Shown here: positions 33,602-43,124 of the stretch, piece by piece | Layout: the number at the start of each line of letters is the position of its first letter | How positions within the stretch are numbered: the stretch's first letter is position 1 | Origin: Erythrobacter sp. | GTDB taxonomy: Bacteria > Pseudomonadota > Alphaproteobacteria > Sphingomonadales > Sphingomonadaceae | Length of the DNA: 64,000 nt | Direction: 5' to 3' | NCBI GenBank assembly: GCA_029937545.1 | Contig: JAPYPR010000001.1 | Coordinates: forward strand, 77,730-141,729 | Notes under the pieces: generated by a model | The model's input: only the letters and a program-made list of their open reading frames with translations | What the model was told of the DNA's origin: nothing | Databases searched by the model: none | Translations under genes and position numbers: made by a program

Positions 33602-34086
33602 GATCCTTCGCGCAGCGTCAGCGCCACGCGCGTCACGATCCGCTGCGCCACATCCTCGGCCAGATTCTCGAGCGCGGTCTGCTCAGCGGCGATGGTGGCA
33701 TACTCGCTGGAGACGACATCGATGCCGGCATCCGATCCCGCCGTCGCATCGAGCACGATCTCGCCGCTGGCGAGGTCGATCAGCTGATAGCGCGCGCGCA
33801 GGGTCCGGCGCTCGCGACTGACGGTATCGTCGCGCAGGATGGCAAGGCCTTCGAGCTGGTCGTCGAGCCGCACGTCGAGGCGATATTGCGGGCTGGCCGC
33901 GCCTGCCGCGCCGAGCCGGTCGTTGAGCGCATTGCGAACCAGCCAGCCGGCCTGCCCTTCGATCGGGGCGACATCGACTGCGGCCAGTCCGCGCGCGACT
34001 GTGCCATCGCCGCCGCCCGCATACATGGGCGAAAGGCCGCAAGCGGTCAGCAGCAGGGCCGAAAGGGAGGCAAGAAGCGCGCGCAT
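33598..34086 (-). CDS. lptE: LPS assembly lipoprotein LptE
   Basis: LLTACGLSPMYAGG lipobox and LptE-type sequence between leuS and holA. Confidence 0.85.
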   Translation of the reverse strand: MRALLASLSALLLTACGLSPMYAGGGDGTVARGLAAVDVAPIEGQAGWLVRNALNDRLGAAGAASPQYRLDVRLDDQLEGLAILRDDTVSRERRTLRARYQLIDLASGEIVLDATAGSDAGIDVVSSEYATIAAEQTALENLAEDVAQRIVTRVALTLREGS

Positions 34087-36635
34087 CAGGTGACGATATT
34101 CACCAATCTGTCGGGCACCACAATGACCTTGCGGATTTCGGCCCCGTGGATCGAGCGCTGCAGCTTCTCGCTGGCCAGCGCCATCGCTTCGAGATCCTCC
34201 TTCGCCGCGCCCTTCGGTGCGGTGAGCGTATCGCGCAGCTTGCCCTTGTGCTGGACCGCGATGGTGACTTCGTCCTCGACCAGCAGCGCCGGATCGACAT
34301 CGGGCCAAGGCGCGTCGGCGACGAGGCCCTCCATGCCCATCCCCGCCCAGGCCTCCTCGGCAAGATGCGGCATCATCGGCGCGACAAGCTGGACCAGGGT
34401 GCGGATCGCAGCGGATCGGCTTGCGGAAGGTGAAGCTTTCTCGACCGCGCCGGTCAGCTCATAAATCCGCGCCACCGCCTTGTTGAAGCCCAAGGCCTCG
34501 ATATCGTCGGCGACGGCAGCGACAGTCTGATGGGTCTTGCGGTCGAGCGCCTTGTCGTCGCCTTGCGCGCCGGCGTCGTAGGCCGAGAACAGGCGCCACA
34601 GGCGGTGCACGAAGCGGCTGCACCCCTCGATGCCCGCTTCCGACCACGGCAGGTCGCGCTCGGGCGGGCTGTCGGAGAGCATGAACCAGCGCACTGCGTC
34701 TGCGCCATAGCTATCGACGATGGTGTCGGGATCGACGACGTTCTTCTTCGACTTCGACATCTTGATGACGCGGCCAATCTCGACCTCTCCGCCATCATCC
34801 TTGAGTAGTGCTCGCTCGGCCTCGCGGCTGATTTCGTCAGGCGCGTAATAAACGGTCTTGCCGCCTTCTTTCCGGCTGTAGGTCTCATGCGTGACCATGC
34901 CCTGCGTGAACAGCGAGGCGAAGGGCTCCTTCACCTCGATCTGGCCAATGTGGGCCAGCGCGCGTGTCCAGAAGCGGGCGTAGAGCAAGTGCAGGATCGC
35001 ATGCTCGATGCCGCCTATATATTGCTCGACCGGCAGCCACTTGGCGACCTCTTCCGCATCGAACGGCCTGTCGTCGGGCTGGCTGGCGAAGCGCAGGAAA
35101 TACCAGCTCGAGTCCACGAATGTATCGAGCGTATCGGTCTCGCGCTCCGCCTTGCCGCCGCACTTCGGGCAGTCGACCTGCTTCCATGTCTCATGGCGGA
35201 CGAGCGGATTGCCGGGCGTCTGGAAATCGACGTCCTCGGGCAGGGTGATCGGCAGGCTGTCCTTGGGCGCAGGGACTACACCGCAGGCATCGCAATGGAT
35301 GAAGGGAATGGGCGTGCCCCAATACCGCTGGCGCGAAACACCCCAGTCGCGCAGGCGCCAGACGGTCTTGCCTGTCCCCCGGCCCTGCTCCTCGATGCGG
35401 CGGATGATCTCGCGCTTGGCGTCCTCGACGCTCATGCCGTCGAGAAAATCGGAATTGACGATCACGCCCTCGCCCGCCTCGGCCTCGCCGTCGAAAGGCT
35501 TGCCAGCCTCCTCCACGCCCGGGGCAACGACGCGCGGGATGGGAAGACCGTATTTCGTCGCGAATTCGAAGTCGCGCTGGTCGTGGCCGGGCACAGCCAT
35601 GATGGCGCCGGTGCCGTAATCCATCAACACGAAGTTCGCGATGTAGACCGGCAGGTCCGCACCGGTGAAGGGGTGCTTGGCGGTGATGCCGATGTCGAAG
35701 CCGAGCTTTTCGGCAGTTTCGAGTTCGGCAGCCGTCGTGCCGCCGCGCTTGCACAGGGCGATGAACTCACGCGCTTCGTCGCTATCGATCGCTTGCGCCA
35801 CGGGGTGGTCGGCTGCGACCGCGACAAAGCTCGCGCCGAAGATCGTGTCGGGCCGCGTCGTGTAGACCGGCAGTGTCTCGGGAATCTTAGTTGCCCGGTT
35901 TGCAGGCAAACCAGTTGGCGAAAGGTCGAAGCTGAACTCCAGCCCCTTTGACTTGCCGATCCAGTTTTCCTGCATCAGCCGGACCTTGTCGGGCCAGTTC
36001 TCGAGGCTGCCCAGACCTTCGAGCAATTCCTCGGCGAAGTCGGTGATCTTGAGGAACCACTGGTTGAGCTTGCGCTTCTCGACTTCCGCGCCGCTGCGCC
36101 AGCCCTTGCCGTCGATCACCTGCTCGTTGGCGAGCACGGTCATGTCGACCGGGTCCCAATTGACCTCGCTTTCCTTGCGATAGACGAGGCCCGCTTCGTA
36201 CAGGGCGATGAACAGCGCCTGCTCGTGGCCGTAGTAGTCGGGCTCACAGGTCGCCAGTTCGCGGCTCCAGTCGAGCGCGAAACCGAGACGCTTCAGCTGC
36301 GCTTTCATGTGTTCGATATTGTCGCGGGTCCAGCCGCCCGGATGCACGCCCTTCTCCATCGCGGCGTTTTCCGCCGGCATTCCGAAGGCGTCCCAGCCCA
36401 TGGGGTGCAGCACCTCGTGCCCGGTCGCTTTCTTGTAGCGCGCCAGCACGTCGCCCATGGTGTAATTGCGCACATGGCCGATATGGATCCGCCCGCTTGG
36501 ATAGGGGAACATCTCCAGTACATAGCTCTTGGGCTTTGGAGAATCACTGTCGGCGCGGAAGGTCTGCGCCTCCTCCCACGCATTTTGCCAGCGCGCATCG
36601 GCGCTGGATGGATCGAAACGAGTATCGCTGCTCAT
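34086..36635 (-). CDS. leuS: Leucyl-tRNA synthetase
   Basis: [21 protein letters not shown] (HIGH) and [16 protein letters not shown] (KMSKS). Confidence 0.98.
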   Translation of the reverse strand: MSSDTRFDPSSADARWQNAWEEAQTFRADSDSPKPKSYVLEMFPYPSGRIHIGHVRNYTMGDVLARYKKATGHEVLHPMGWDAFGMPAENAAMEKGVHPGGWTRDNIEHMKAQLKRLGFALDWSRELATCEPDYYGHEQALFIALYEAGLVYRKESEVNWDPVDMTVLANEQVIDGKGWRSGAEVEKRKLNQWFLKITDFAEELLEGLGSLENWPDKVRLMQENWIGKSKGLEFSFDLSPTGLPANRATKIPETLPVYTTRPDTIFGASFVAVAADHPVAQAIDSDEAREFIALCKRGGTTAAELETAEKLGFDIGITAKHPFTGADLPVYIANFVLMDYGTGAIMAVPGHDQRDFEFATKYGLPIPRVVAPGVEEAGKPFDGEAEAGEGVIVNSDFLDGMSVEDAKREIIRRIEEQGRGTGKTVWRLRDWGVSRQRYWGTPIPFIHCDACGVVPAPKDSLPITLPEDVDFQTPGNPLVRHETWKQVDCPKCGGKAERETDTLDTFVDSSWYFLRFASQPDDRPFDAEEVAKWLPVEQYIGGIEHAILHLLYARFWTRALAHIGQIEVKEPFASLFTQGMVTHETYSRKEGGKTVYYAPDEISREAERALLKDDGGEVEIGRVIKMSKSKKNVVDPDTIVDSYGADAVRWFMLSDSPPERDLPWSEAGIEGCSRFVHRLWRLFSAYDAGAQGDDKALDRKTHQTVAAVADDIEALGFNKAVARIYELTGAVEKASPSASRSAAIRTLVQLVAPMMPHLAEEAWAGMGMEGLVADAPWPDVDPALLVEDEVTIAVQHKGKLRDTLTAPKGAAKEDLEAMALASEKLQRSIHGAEIRKVIVVPDRLVNIVT

Positions 36636-36676
36636 GCGAGCGGCCTTACCCGTTTTGTGCGCGAATTAAAGGCGGT

Positions 36677-37129
36677 TTAGCTGACGGCCTGGCGGCGCAA
36701 TTCGCGCGCCTTGGTCAGGATGATGTCTTCCAGCTTCTGCACGGTCGCGGCCTGTACCGGTGCATCGACCCAGCCACCGCCTTGTGCGACCTGGCGGCTG
36801 GCCGCGACCCGCAGCGCATCGGCGCGCAAGTCCTGGTCGAGGATGGTGATCGTCACCTTCACGCGCTCGTCCGGATTGCTTGGATTGGCGTACCAGTCTG
36901 TCACGATTACGCCGCCATTGCTGTCCGCCTGCAGCAGCGGGGCGAAGCTTACCGCTTCGAGCGAGGCGCGCCAGAGATAAGAATTCACGCCGATCGTGGT
37001 GACCTGCGAGGCCGCGAGATCGGCCTCCGGACGCTCCCCACCGCCGCACGCTGCGAGGGTGGCGCTGGCGGCCAGCGCCATGGCAAGGGTTGCAGGGCGG
37101 GGCAGATTGGCGAAAGCGCTCATGTTCAT
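36677..37129 (-). CDS. DUF3576 domain lipoprotein
   Basis: AASATLAACGGGERPE lipobox; VNSYLWRASLEAVSFAPLLQADSNGGVIVTDWY. Confidence 0.85.
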   Translation of the reverse strand: MNMSAFANLPRPATLAMALAASATLAACGGGERPEADLAASQVTTIGVNSYLWRASLEAVSFAPLLQADSNGGVIVTDWYANPSNPDERVKVTITILDQDLRADALRVAASRQVAQGGGWVDAPVQAATVQKLEDIILTKARELRRQAVS

Positions 37130-37471
37130 CCTTAGCATTTTCAGCCGCTCTTCCACGGCGATGATCTTTCCGGCTCTATAAAGCCTGAGAAGGCGCGGGC
37201 AAGTTTTCCCAACCGTCGGTGCTACTCTTGTCATGGGTAGCCGTGAATGCGTCCTGAATTTTCAACCTGCCGTGACCCTTGTGGGCAAAGCGCAACACTT
37301 TCTCGCAATCGCAAAGCACGCCCTGTGGAAAAGCTGGCAATGCGCGCCGGGCGTCCATAGGTTGCCAAAACGATAACGGCTGCGGAACGAGTCGCGTCAG
37401 GGTGCATTAAGGCCCTGTTCGATAAATTCCGATGTTTCCGATGGTCACCGACAGGGAAGAGTGAACGGATA

Positions 37472-38230
37472 ATGGGACGCAAGGTCAACAGCATCGGCGC
37501 AAGGCGGGCGATCCCCGTGGCGTTGGCCGCTGCCGGGCTTGCATTGGCCATTCCGGGCGCAGGCCTTGCGGTTGGCACTGGCGGTAGCGCAATCGAAGCG
37601 GCCGACATTGTGTCGCTGCCCTTCACCCCGGCCAATATCGATCCGCAACTTGCCCGCCAGGTTGCCGCGATCATCGGCGAGGATGGCTTGCGCTTCACTC
37701 CCGCCACCAAGATCCAGCGCCAGTCCGAGCGGACCGTCACCGTGGCTGTACGGGTCGACGATGCGACGGCACGGGCGATCTCGTTCCGCAACGCACCCAC
37801 CTCCGTTGCTGCCGAACAGGGCCGTGAACGAGCGCTCGAAATCGCGCCCACTCGCTACAACCTCGGTGTCGCACGCGGATACCAGGGCTTCGCCCGGCCG
37901 GAGAAGACAGCGACGCTGTCCGCCGGCGTGCGTGACCTGTCGATGCCGGACCTGTCGACCTATCGCCCGGCGGAAGAAAGCTCCGGCAAGCCGAGCCGCT
38001 TTGGATCGCGCCTTGCGATCGAGAGCGACAGCAAGGCCGGACGCTCGCCGCGTACGCTGGAAGGCCTCGGCGAACAGAGTGTCGATCTGCAGGGTTCCTA
38101 CCGCGTGAAGGGCAATCTCAACGTCACCGCGGGCGTCCGCTTGTCGCAGGATCGCAATCGCCTCTCTCCGCTGACCGACGGGGTCGAGGACGACCAGGCC
38201 GTCTACGTCGGGACGCAGCTGCGCTTCTGA
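37472..38230 (+). CDS. Hypothetical exported protein, possible outer-membrane-associated
   Basis: Signal peptide-like N-terminus and C-terminal TQLRF aromatic end; no family recognised. Confidence 0.6.
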   Translation: MGRKVNSIGARRAIPVALAAAGLALAIPGAGLAVGTGGSAIEAADIVSLPFTPANIDPQLARQVAAIIGEDGLRFTPATKIQRQSERTVTVAVRVDDATARAISFRNAPTSVAAEQGRERALEIAPTRYNLGVARGYQGFARPEKTATLSAGVRDLSMPDLSTYRPAEESSGKPSRFGSRLAIESDSKAGRSPRTLEGLGEQSVDLQGSYRVKGNLNVTAGVRLSQDRNRLSPLTDGVEDDQAVYVGTQLRF

Positions 38231-38362
38231 TCGGGCTTCCGCCCTCTCCGGCAAATTGAATACGATTGTTTGCAGCACTCGCTCCGCCGAATGGCTTTGC
38301 GCGCATTCGATTCTCTGCCAAGACCCTGTGCAAACGCTACGGAAAGCTTGGGAGAACGAGAT

Positions 38363-39088
38363 ATGGGACGTGTTGCCATCGTAACCGGAGGAACGCGCGG
38401 AATCGGTCGCGCGATCTGCGAAAGGCTGCGTGACGAGCGCGGCTGCACCGTCATTGCGAATTATGCCGGCAATGACGACGCAGCAAAGAAATTCACCGAC
38501 GACACCGGCATTCCGGCGGTCAAGTTCGATGTCGGCGATTACGAGTCCGTGCAGGCTGCTTGCAAGAGCGTCGAGGAAGACCATGGTGCGGTCGACATCG
38601 TGGTCAACAATGCCGGCATCACGCGCGACGGTACGCTGCTCAAGATGAGCTACGAGGATTGGGATTCGGTCATGCGCACCAACCTCGGCGGGTGCTTCAA
38701 CATGGCGAAGGCGACCTTCGCTGGCATGAAGGAGCGCGGCTGGGGCCGGATCGTCAACATCGGCTCGATCAACGGACAGGCCGGGCAATACGGCCAGGTC
38801 AATTATGCCGCTGCCAAGTCCGGCATTCACGGCTTTACCAAGGCGCTGGCGCTAGAAGGCGCACGCTTCGGTATCACCGTCAACGCCATCGCTCCGGGCT
38901 ATATCGACACCGACATGGTCGCTGCCGTGCCCGAGCCGGTGCTCGAGAAGATCGTTGCCAAAATCCCCGTTGGCCGCCTCGGCCAGGCCAGCGAGATCGC
39001 CCGCGGCGTGAGCTTCCTGTGCTCAGAGCATGCCGAATTCGTCACCGGCTCGACGATGAGCATCAACGGCGGGCAACACATGTATTGA
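38363..39088 (+). CDS. phaB: Acetoacetyl-CoA reductase
   Basis: RVAIVTGGTRGIGRAIC, NNAGITRDGTLLKMSYEDWDSVMRTNLGGCFNMAKA, INGQAGQYGQVNYAAAKSG. Confidence 0.92.
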   Translation: MGRVAIVTGGTRGIGRAICERLRDERGCTVIANYAGNDDAAKKFTDDTGIPAVKFDVGDYESVQAACKSVEEDHGAVDIVVNNAGITRDGTLLKMSYEDWDSVMRTNLGGCFNMAKATFAGMKERGWGRIVNIGSINGQAGQYGQVNYAAAKSGIHGFTKALALEGARFGITVNAIAPGYIDTDMVAAVPEPVLEKIVAKIPVGRLGQASEIARGVSFLCSEHAEFVTGSTMSINGGQHMY

Positions 39089-39134
39089 GCTTGGCGGGGG
39101 CATTGAGTGGTCGATGCCCCCGGCTTCCGGCAGA

Positions 39135-39872
39135 TCAGTCGATCAGGATACCCACCGGCTTCCAGACCCCGTCTTCTTCTTGGAGCGTGACGGTTTCGAT
39201 CATCCGCTCATCATTGACGAAACGCGTAGCGAAAGCGACCTCCTGATAGCCACGCGGCGGCGCGTTGAGGAAGCGAATCGTGAGCAATTCGCGCGAGAGG
39301 ACAGCACCTAGCGGTTGGCGAACCTGACGGGACGCTGTTGCCCAACCTTCGACCGTGTTCGCTTCACGAAACGGCGATCCGGCCGCATCGAAGCTGGATT
39401 GCCAGTCCGAATTGTCGATCATCTCCAGCCAGTCGCGCGCTGCCTCTGCGACAATTTGATCGGTCGCGCTTGCCTCTGCGGCTGGCAGCTCATCTCCGGC
39501 ATCCGCGAAGTGGGAGGTGAGGATCAGACCGGCAGCGAATAGCGTTATCATGGCAAGAACTCCTGCAATCGGGCGACGGGCACGCTTGCCTGTCACTACC
39601 CCGCCAGCTTCGCCGGGATCGGTTGAACGCTCTTCCCCCAAACTATTGCCTACGAAATTTTCGTAGGCCCCACTCTCGCTATCGAACAGCAGCCGTGCGG
39701 CCTCACGACTGCTGGTGACGCCCAGCTTGCGGCGTGCGACGCGCAGGCGTTCGTTGATCGTGTGCACCGACAGATCGAGCTCTGCCGCCATGCTCTTTGC
39801 ATCATGCCCGCGCACGATCAGTCGCAGCGTTTGCTTCTCCTTGTCGGTCAGCTCGTTCAGCGCTTGATCCAT
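39135..39872 (-). CDS. LuxR-type HTH regulator with TM segment and C-terminal DUF4019 domain
   Basis: LTDKEKQTLRLIVRGHDAKSMAAELDLSVHTINERLRVARRKLGV; TM VLAMITLFAAGLILTS; C-terminal ARDWLEMIDNSDWQSSFDAAGSPFRE...PLGAVLSRELL. Confidence 0.85.
   Translation of the reverse strand: MDQALNELTDKEKQTLRLIVRGHDAKSMAAELDLSVHTINERLRVARRKLGVTSSREAARLLFDSESGAYENFVGNSLGEERSTDPGEAGGVVTGKRARRPIAGVLAMITLFAAGLILTSHFADAGDELPAAEASATDQIVAEAARDWLEMIDNSDWQSSFDAAGSPFREANTVEGWATASRQVRQPLGAVLSRELLTIRFLNAPPRGYQEVAFATRFVNDERMIETVTLQEEDGVWKPVGILID
39648..39668. promoter_or_regulatory. 21-bp palindrome GCCTACGAAA-T-TTTCGTAGGC inside the regulator gene
   Basis: Perfect 10-bp arms; the TTCGTAGGC half-site recurs at 39918-39926 upstream of the gene. 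Confidence 0.5.
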
Positions 39873-39957
39873 GCAGCAGATCTACGATTGCCACCCTCGG
39901 CCAGCCACCCCAAAAAATTCGTAGGCGCGGGGGACGGTGGTTTGTAAGGCAAGCGCG

Positions 39958-40227
39958 ATGCTTCCTCCCTACCATCCGCCGAAGAAATATTCCGTTCGCA
40001 TAGCCGGACACCGCACTTCGATCAGCCTCGAGCCGGTGTTCTGGGAAATGCTCGGCAAGGCAGCCTATGCCCGCGCGCAATCGATCAATGCGCTGGTCGC
40101 GGAAATCGATGCCGAGCGTATCCAGGCCGACAACCCGCCGGGCCTTGCCGGCGCGATCCGCATCTGGCTGGTTACCCACCAAAAAAGCGGCTGGATCGCT
40201 CCAGCCGCTCTTCCGTCCGGCAACTAG
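39958..40227 (+). CDS. Ribbon-helix-helix domain protein
   Basis: PKKYSVRIAGHRTSISLEPVFWEMLGKAAYARAQSINALVAEIDAER. Confidence 0.85.
   Translation: MLPPYHPPKKYSVRIAGHRTSISLEPVFWEMLGKAAYARAQSINALVAEIDAERIQADNPPGLAGAIRIWLVTHQKSGWIAPAALPSGN
40186..40209 (-). terminator. Terminator hairpin of 40249-40473, embedded in the 3' end of the RHH gene
   Basis: aaaaaAGCGGCTGGAtcgcTCCAGCCGCT; A-run on + strand gives a U-tract on the minus transcript. Confidence 0.75.
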
Positions 40228-40248
40228 CCGGAAAATGATTGTAGCGCG

Positions 40249-40473
40249 TCAGTATTTGGCGGTGGCATCGCTCGCCGGATAGGTCTCGTCGAGCGCTTCG
40301 TCGGTCGAGCTCATCCGATCGTGAGACGCGGTCGAAGCTGCGCCGGCATTGCGGAATTTGCCTTCAGGTTCGCCGTCGGCAAAGGCGACACCGTTCTCAT
40401 CGACGCGGTTCTTTTCATAATAGCGATATCCGGCGTATCCGAGACCGCCGAGGGCGAGAAGCTTGAGCAACAT
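40249..40473 (-). CDS. Small hypothetical membrane protein
   Basis: MLLKLLALGGLGYAGYRYYEKNR... single TM. Confidence 0.65.
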   Translation of the reverse strand: MLLKLLALGGLGYAGYRYYEKNRVDENGVAFADGEPEGKFRNAGAASTASHDRMSSTDEALDETYPASDATAKY

Positions 40474-40543
40474 AATTACGACTCCTTGAATGGGGTTACC
40501 CCAAAGGAACGAGCGCGCGGCGGGAAAGGTCCTGACGCCGTGC

Positions 40544-41827
40544 TCAGTCGTCGCCCACACGTTCGATATCAGCGCCGACCAGCTGCAATTTCTCTTCCAG
40601 CCGCTCGTAACCGCGGTCGAGGTGGTAGAGGCGACGGACGGTCGTCTCCCCTTCTGCTGCAAGCCCGGCGATCACCAGGCTCATCGAAGCGCGCAAGTCT
40701 GTCGCCATGACTTCGGCCCCGGTCAGCTCGCACGGTCCGCGCACGATCGCGGTGCGTCCTTCGGTTTCGATATCCGCGCCCATCCGTGCCAGTTCGGGCA
40801 CATGCATGAAGCGGTTCTCGAAGATCGTTTCCTTGAGCACGCTGGTGCCTTCGGCCTTGCAGAGCAGGGTCATCAGCTGGGCCTGCATGTCGGTTGCCAG
40901 GCCTGGGAAGGGCGCCGTGGTGAGATTGTATGCCTTGAGCGGTCCGTTGGCGGCGATTTTCACGCCGTCTTTCTCGGTTTCGACATCGACGCCGATATTG
41001 CGCAGGGCGTGCAGCGTCGAGCCCATGTCGCCCGCATCCGCGCCCTGCAGCATTACCTCGCCGCCCGTGATGGCGGCTGCGCAAGCGTAGGAGCCGGCTT
41101 CGATCCGGTCGGGCATCACGCGATAGGTCGCCCCGTGGAGTTTCTTCACGCCGTGGATGGTCAGCTCGGACGTTCCCACGCCCTCGATCTCAGCACCCAT
41201 AGCGGTCAGCAGGTTGCACAGGTCCACGATTTCCGGCTCGCGCGCGGCATTGCGCAGCACGCTGGTCCCGTTGCACAGCACCGCGGCCATCACCGCATTC
41301 TCGGTCGCGCCGACCGACACCACGGGGAAATCGAAAGCCCCGCCCGGCAGGCCGCCGTCGGGCGCGCTGGCCTTCACATAGCCCTGCGCCAGCTCGATCT
41401 GTGCACCGAACGCCTCCAGCGCCTTCAGGTGCAGGTCGATCGGCCGATTGCCGATAGCGCAGCCGCCCGGCAGCGAAACCGTCGCCTCGCCGGTGCGCGC
41501 CAGCAGCGGGCCGAGTACGAGGATCGAAGCGCGCATCTTGCGCACCAGATCGTAAGGCGCGACCGAGCTGGTGATCCGCATGGCTTCAAGCGTCACATTG
41601 CGCCCGAATTCCTCCGGTCGCTTGCCGGGAATCGTGTGGCTGACGCCGAATTGCGTCATCAAATGCTGGAAGCCATCGATATCCGCCAGCCGTGGCAGGT
41701 TCCGCAACGTCACCGCCTCTTCGGTCAGCAGCGCACAGGGTATCAGCGTGAGCGCGGCATTCTTGGCGCCCGAGATGGGAATGGTTCCGGATAGGCGGTT
41801 GCCGCCGCGTACGATCAGTTTGTCCAT
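40544..41827 (-). CDS. murA: UDP-N-acetylglucosamine 1-carboxyvinyltransferase
   Basis: [53 protein letters not shown]. Confidence 0.97.
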   Translation of the reverse strand: MDKLIVRGGNRLSGTIPISGAKNAALTLIPCALLTEEAVTLRNLPRLADIDGFQHLMTQFGVSHTIPGKRPEEFGRNVTLEAMRITSSVAPYDLVRKMRASILVLGPLLARTGEATVSLPGGCAIGNRPIDLHLKALEAFGAQIELAQGYVKASAPDGGLPGGAFDFPVVSVGATENAVMAAVLCNGTSVLRNAAREPEIVDLCNLLTAMGAEIEGVGTSELTIHGVKKLHGATYRVMPDRIEAGSYACAAAITGGEVMLQGADAGDMGSTLHALRNIGVDVETEKDGVKIAANGPLKAYNLTTAPFPGLATDMQAQLMTLLCKAEGTSVLKETIFENRFMHVPELARMGADIETEGRTAIVRGPCELTGAEVMATDLRASMSLVIAGLAAEGETTVRRLYHLDRGYERLEEKLQLVGADIERVGDD

Positions 41828-41955
41828 GCCGTCTCATTAGTCGCACGCGCGCTGCTGGCAAGCGTCACACCGGTGTTACAAAAAGCGTCCAGCGCGGCCG
41901 CGCTCTTAACCTATGGCAATTGACCCCCTTCGATAGCGGACCTAGGCCCTCGCCC

Positions 41956-42861
41956 ATGACCCACCACGAAACTTCGCACCATAAACCCATCAGGAAGGCG
42001 GTGTTTCCCGTCGCCGGCCTGGGCACTCGCTTCCTTCCCGCGACCAAAGCCATTCCGAAGGAGCTGCTCCCCATCGTCGACCGCCCGCTGATCCAGTATG
42101 CGGTGGACGAGGCGCGCGAGGCGGGGATCGAGCAGATCATTTTCGTCACCGGCCGCGGCAAGACCGCGATCGTCGAACATTTCGACGTCGCCTACGAGCT
42201 CGAGTCCACCATGAAAGAGCGCGGCAAGGACATGACCGTGCTCGATCCGACGCGCGCCACGCCGGGCGATATCATCACCGTTCGCCAGCAAGTGCCGCTG
42301 GGGCTCGGCCACGCGATCTGGTGCGCCCGCGCCATCGTGGGCGACGAACCCTTCGCCATCCTGCTGCCAGACGAGCTGATGGTCGCGCAGAAGGGCGGCG
42401 GGACCGGCTGCATGAAGCAGATGGTCGAAGCCTATAATGAAGTCGGCGGGAATCTGATCTCGGTGCTCGAAGTGCCGCAGGACGAGGTTTCCAGCTACGG
42501 CGTGATTGCGCCGGGGGAGACCAAGTCGGACACGCTGACCGAAGTCACCGGCCTGGTCGAGAAGCCACCGGTCGCCGAAGCGCCGTCGAACAAGATCATC
42601 TCCGGGCGCTATATTTTGCAGCCCGAAGTCATGCGGGTACTGGAGGATCAGGAGAAGGGCGCGGGCGGCGAGATCCAGCTGACCGACGCGATGGCCCGGA
42701 TGATCGGCAATCAGGCTTTCCATGCCGTGACCTTTGCCGGCCGCCGCTTCGACTGCGGCAGCAAGACCGGCTTCGTCGAAGCGACGCTGGCGCTGGCGCT
42801 GGAACGCGAGGACATGGGTGCCGAGGTGCGCACGACGGCGGAGCGGTTGCTGGCCGAATAG
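41956..42861 (+). CDS. galU: UTP-glucose-1-phosphate uridylyltransferase
   Basis: KAVFPVAGLGTRFLPATKAIPKELLPIVDRPLIQYAVDEA. Confidence 0.97.
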   Translation: MTHHETSHHKPIRKAVFPVAGLGTRFLPATKAIPKELLPIVDRPLIQYAVDEAREAGIEQIIFVTGRGKTAIVEHFDVAYELESTMKERGKDMTVLDPTRATPGDIITVRQQVPLGLGHAIWCARAIVGDEPFAILLPDELMVAQKGGGTGCMKQMVEAYNEVGGNLISVLEVPQDEVSSYGVIAPGETKSDTLTEVTGLVEKPPVAEAPSNKIISGRYILQPEVMRVLEDQEKGAGGEIQLTDAMARMIGNQAFHAVTFAGRRFDCGSKTGFVEATLALALEREDMGAEVRTTAERLLAE

Positions 42862-43076
42862 GGCGACACTCCGGCGACAAAGGCGACACCCTGTCGCCTG
42901 ATGGTGCTCAACCTTATGCCTTTGCAATTTAAGCGTTTTCGCTCGGGCTTGCCGCGGCGGCTCTGGGGGCCTCCCGCCCCCCGGGGGGGGGACCCCTTTG
43001 GCGTAGCGACAGCGATTGTCTTCCTAGCTAGCACAAGCTTTCGGCTGTAGGACAGCCCGCATTCCAGGGCATGCCA

Positions 43077-43103
43077 ACGAAAAAGGGGCGCCGAAGCGCC
43101 CCC
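43077..43103 (-). terminator. Intrinsic terminator of the flotillin gene
   Basis: Minus strand GGGGGCGCttcgGCGCCCCTTTTTCG. Confidence 0.8.
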
Positions 43104-43124
43104 TGTACTTGATGTTGCTGTAGC

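Noticed and set aside
38270-38362. PhaR site upstream of phaB
   Set aside because: Only TGCGCGCA (N2 spacing) and isolated TGCA half-sites; no clear TGC-N3/4-GCA palindrome.
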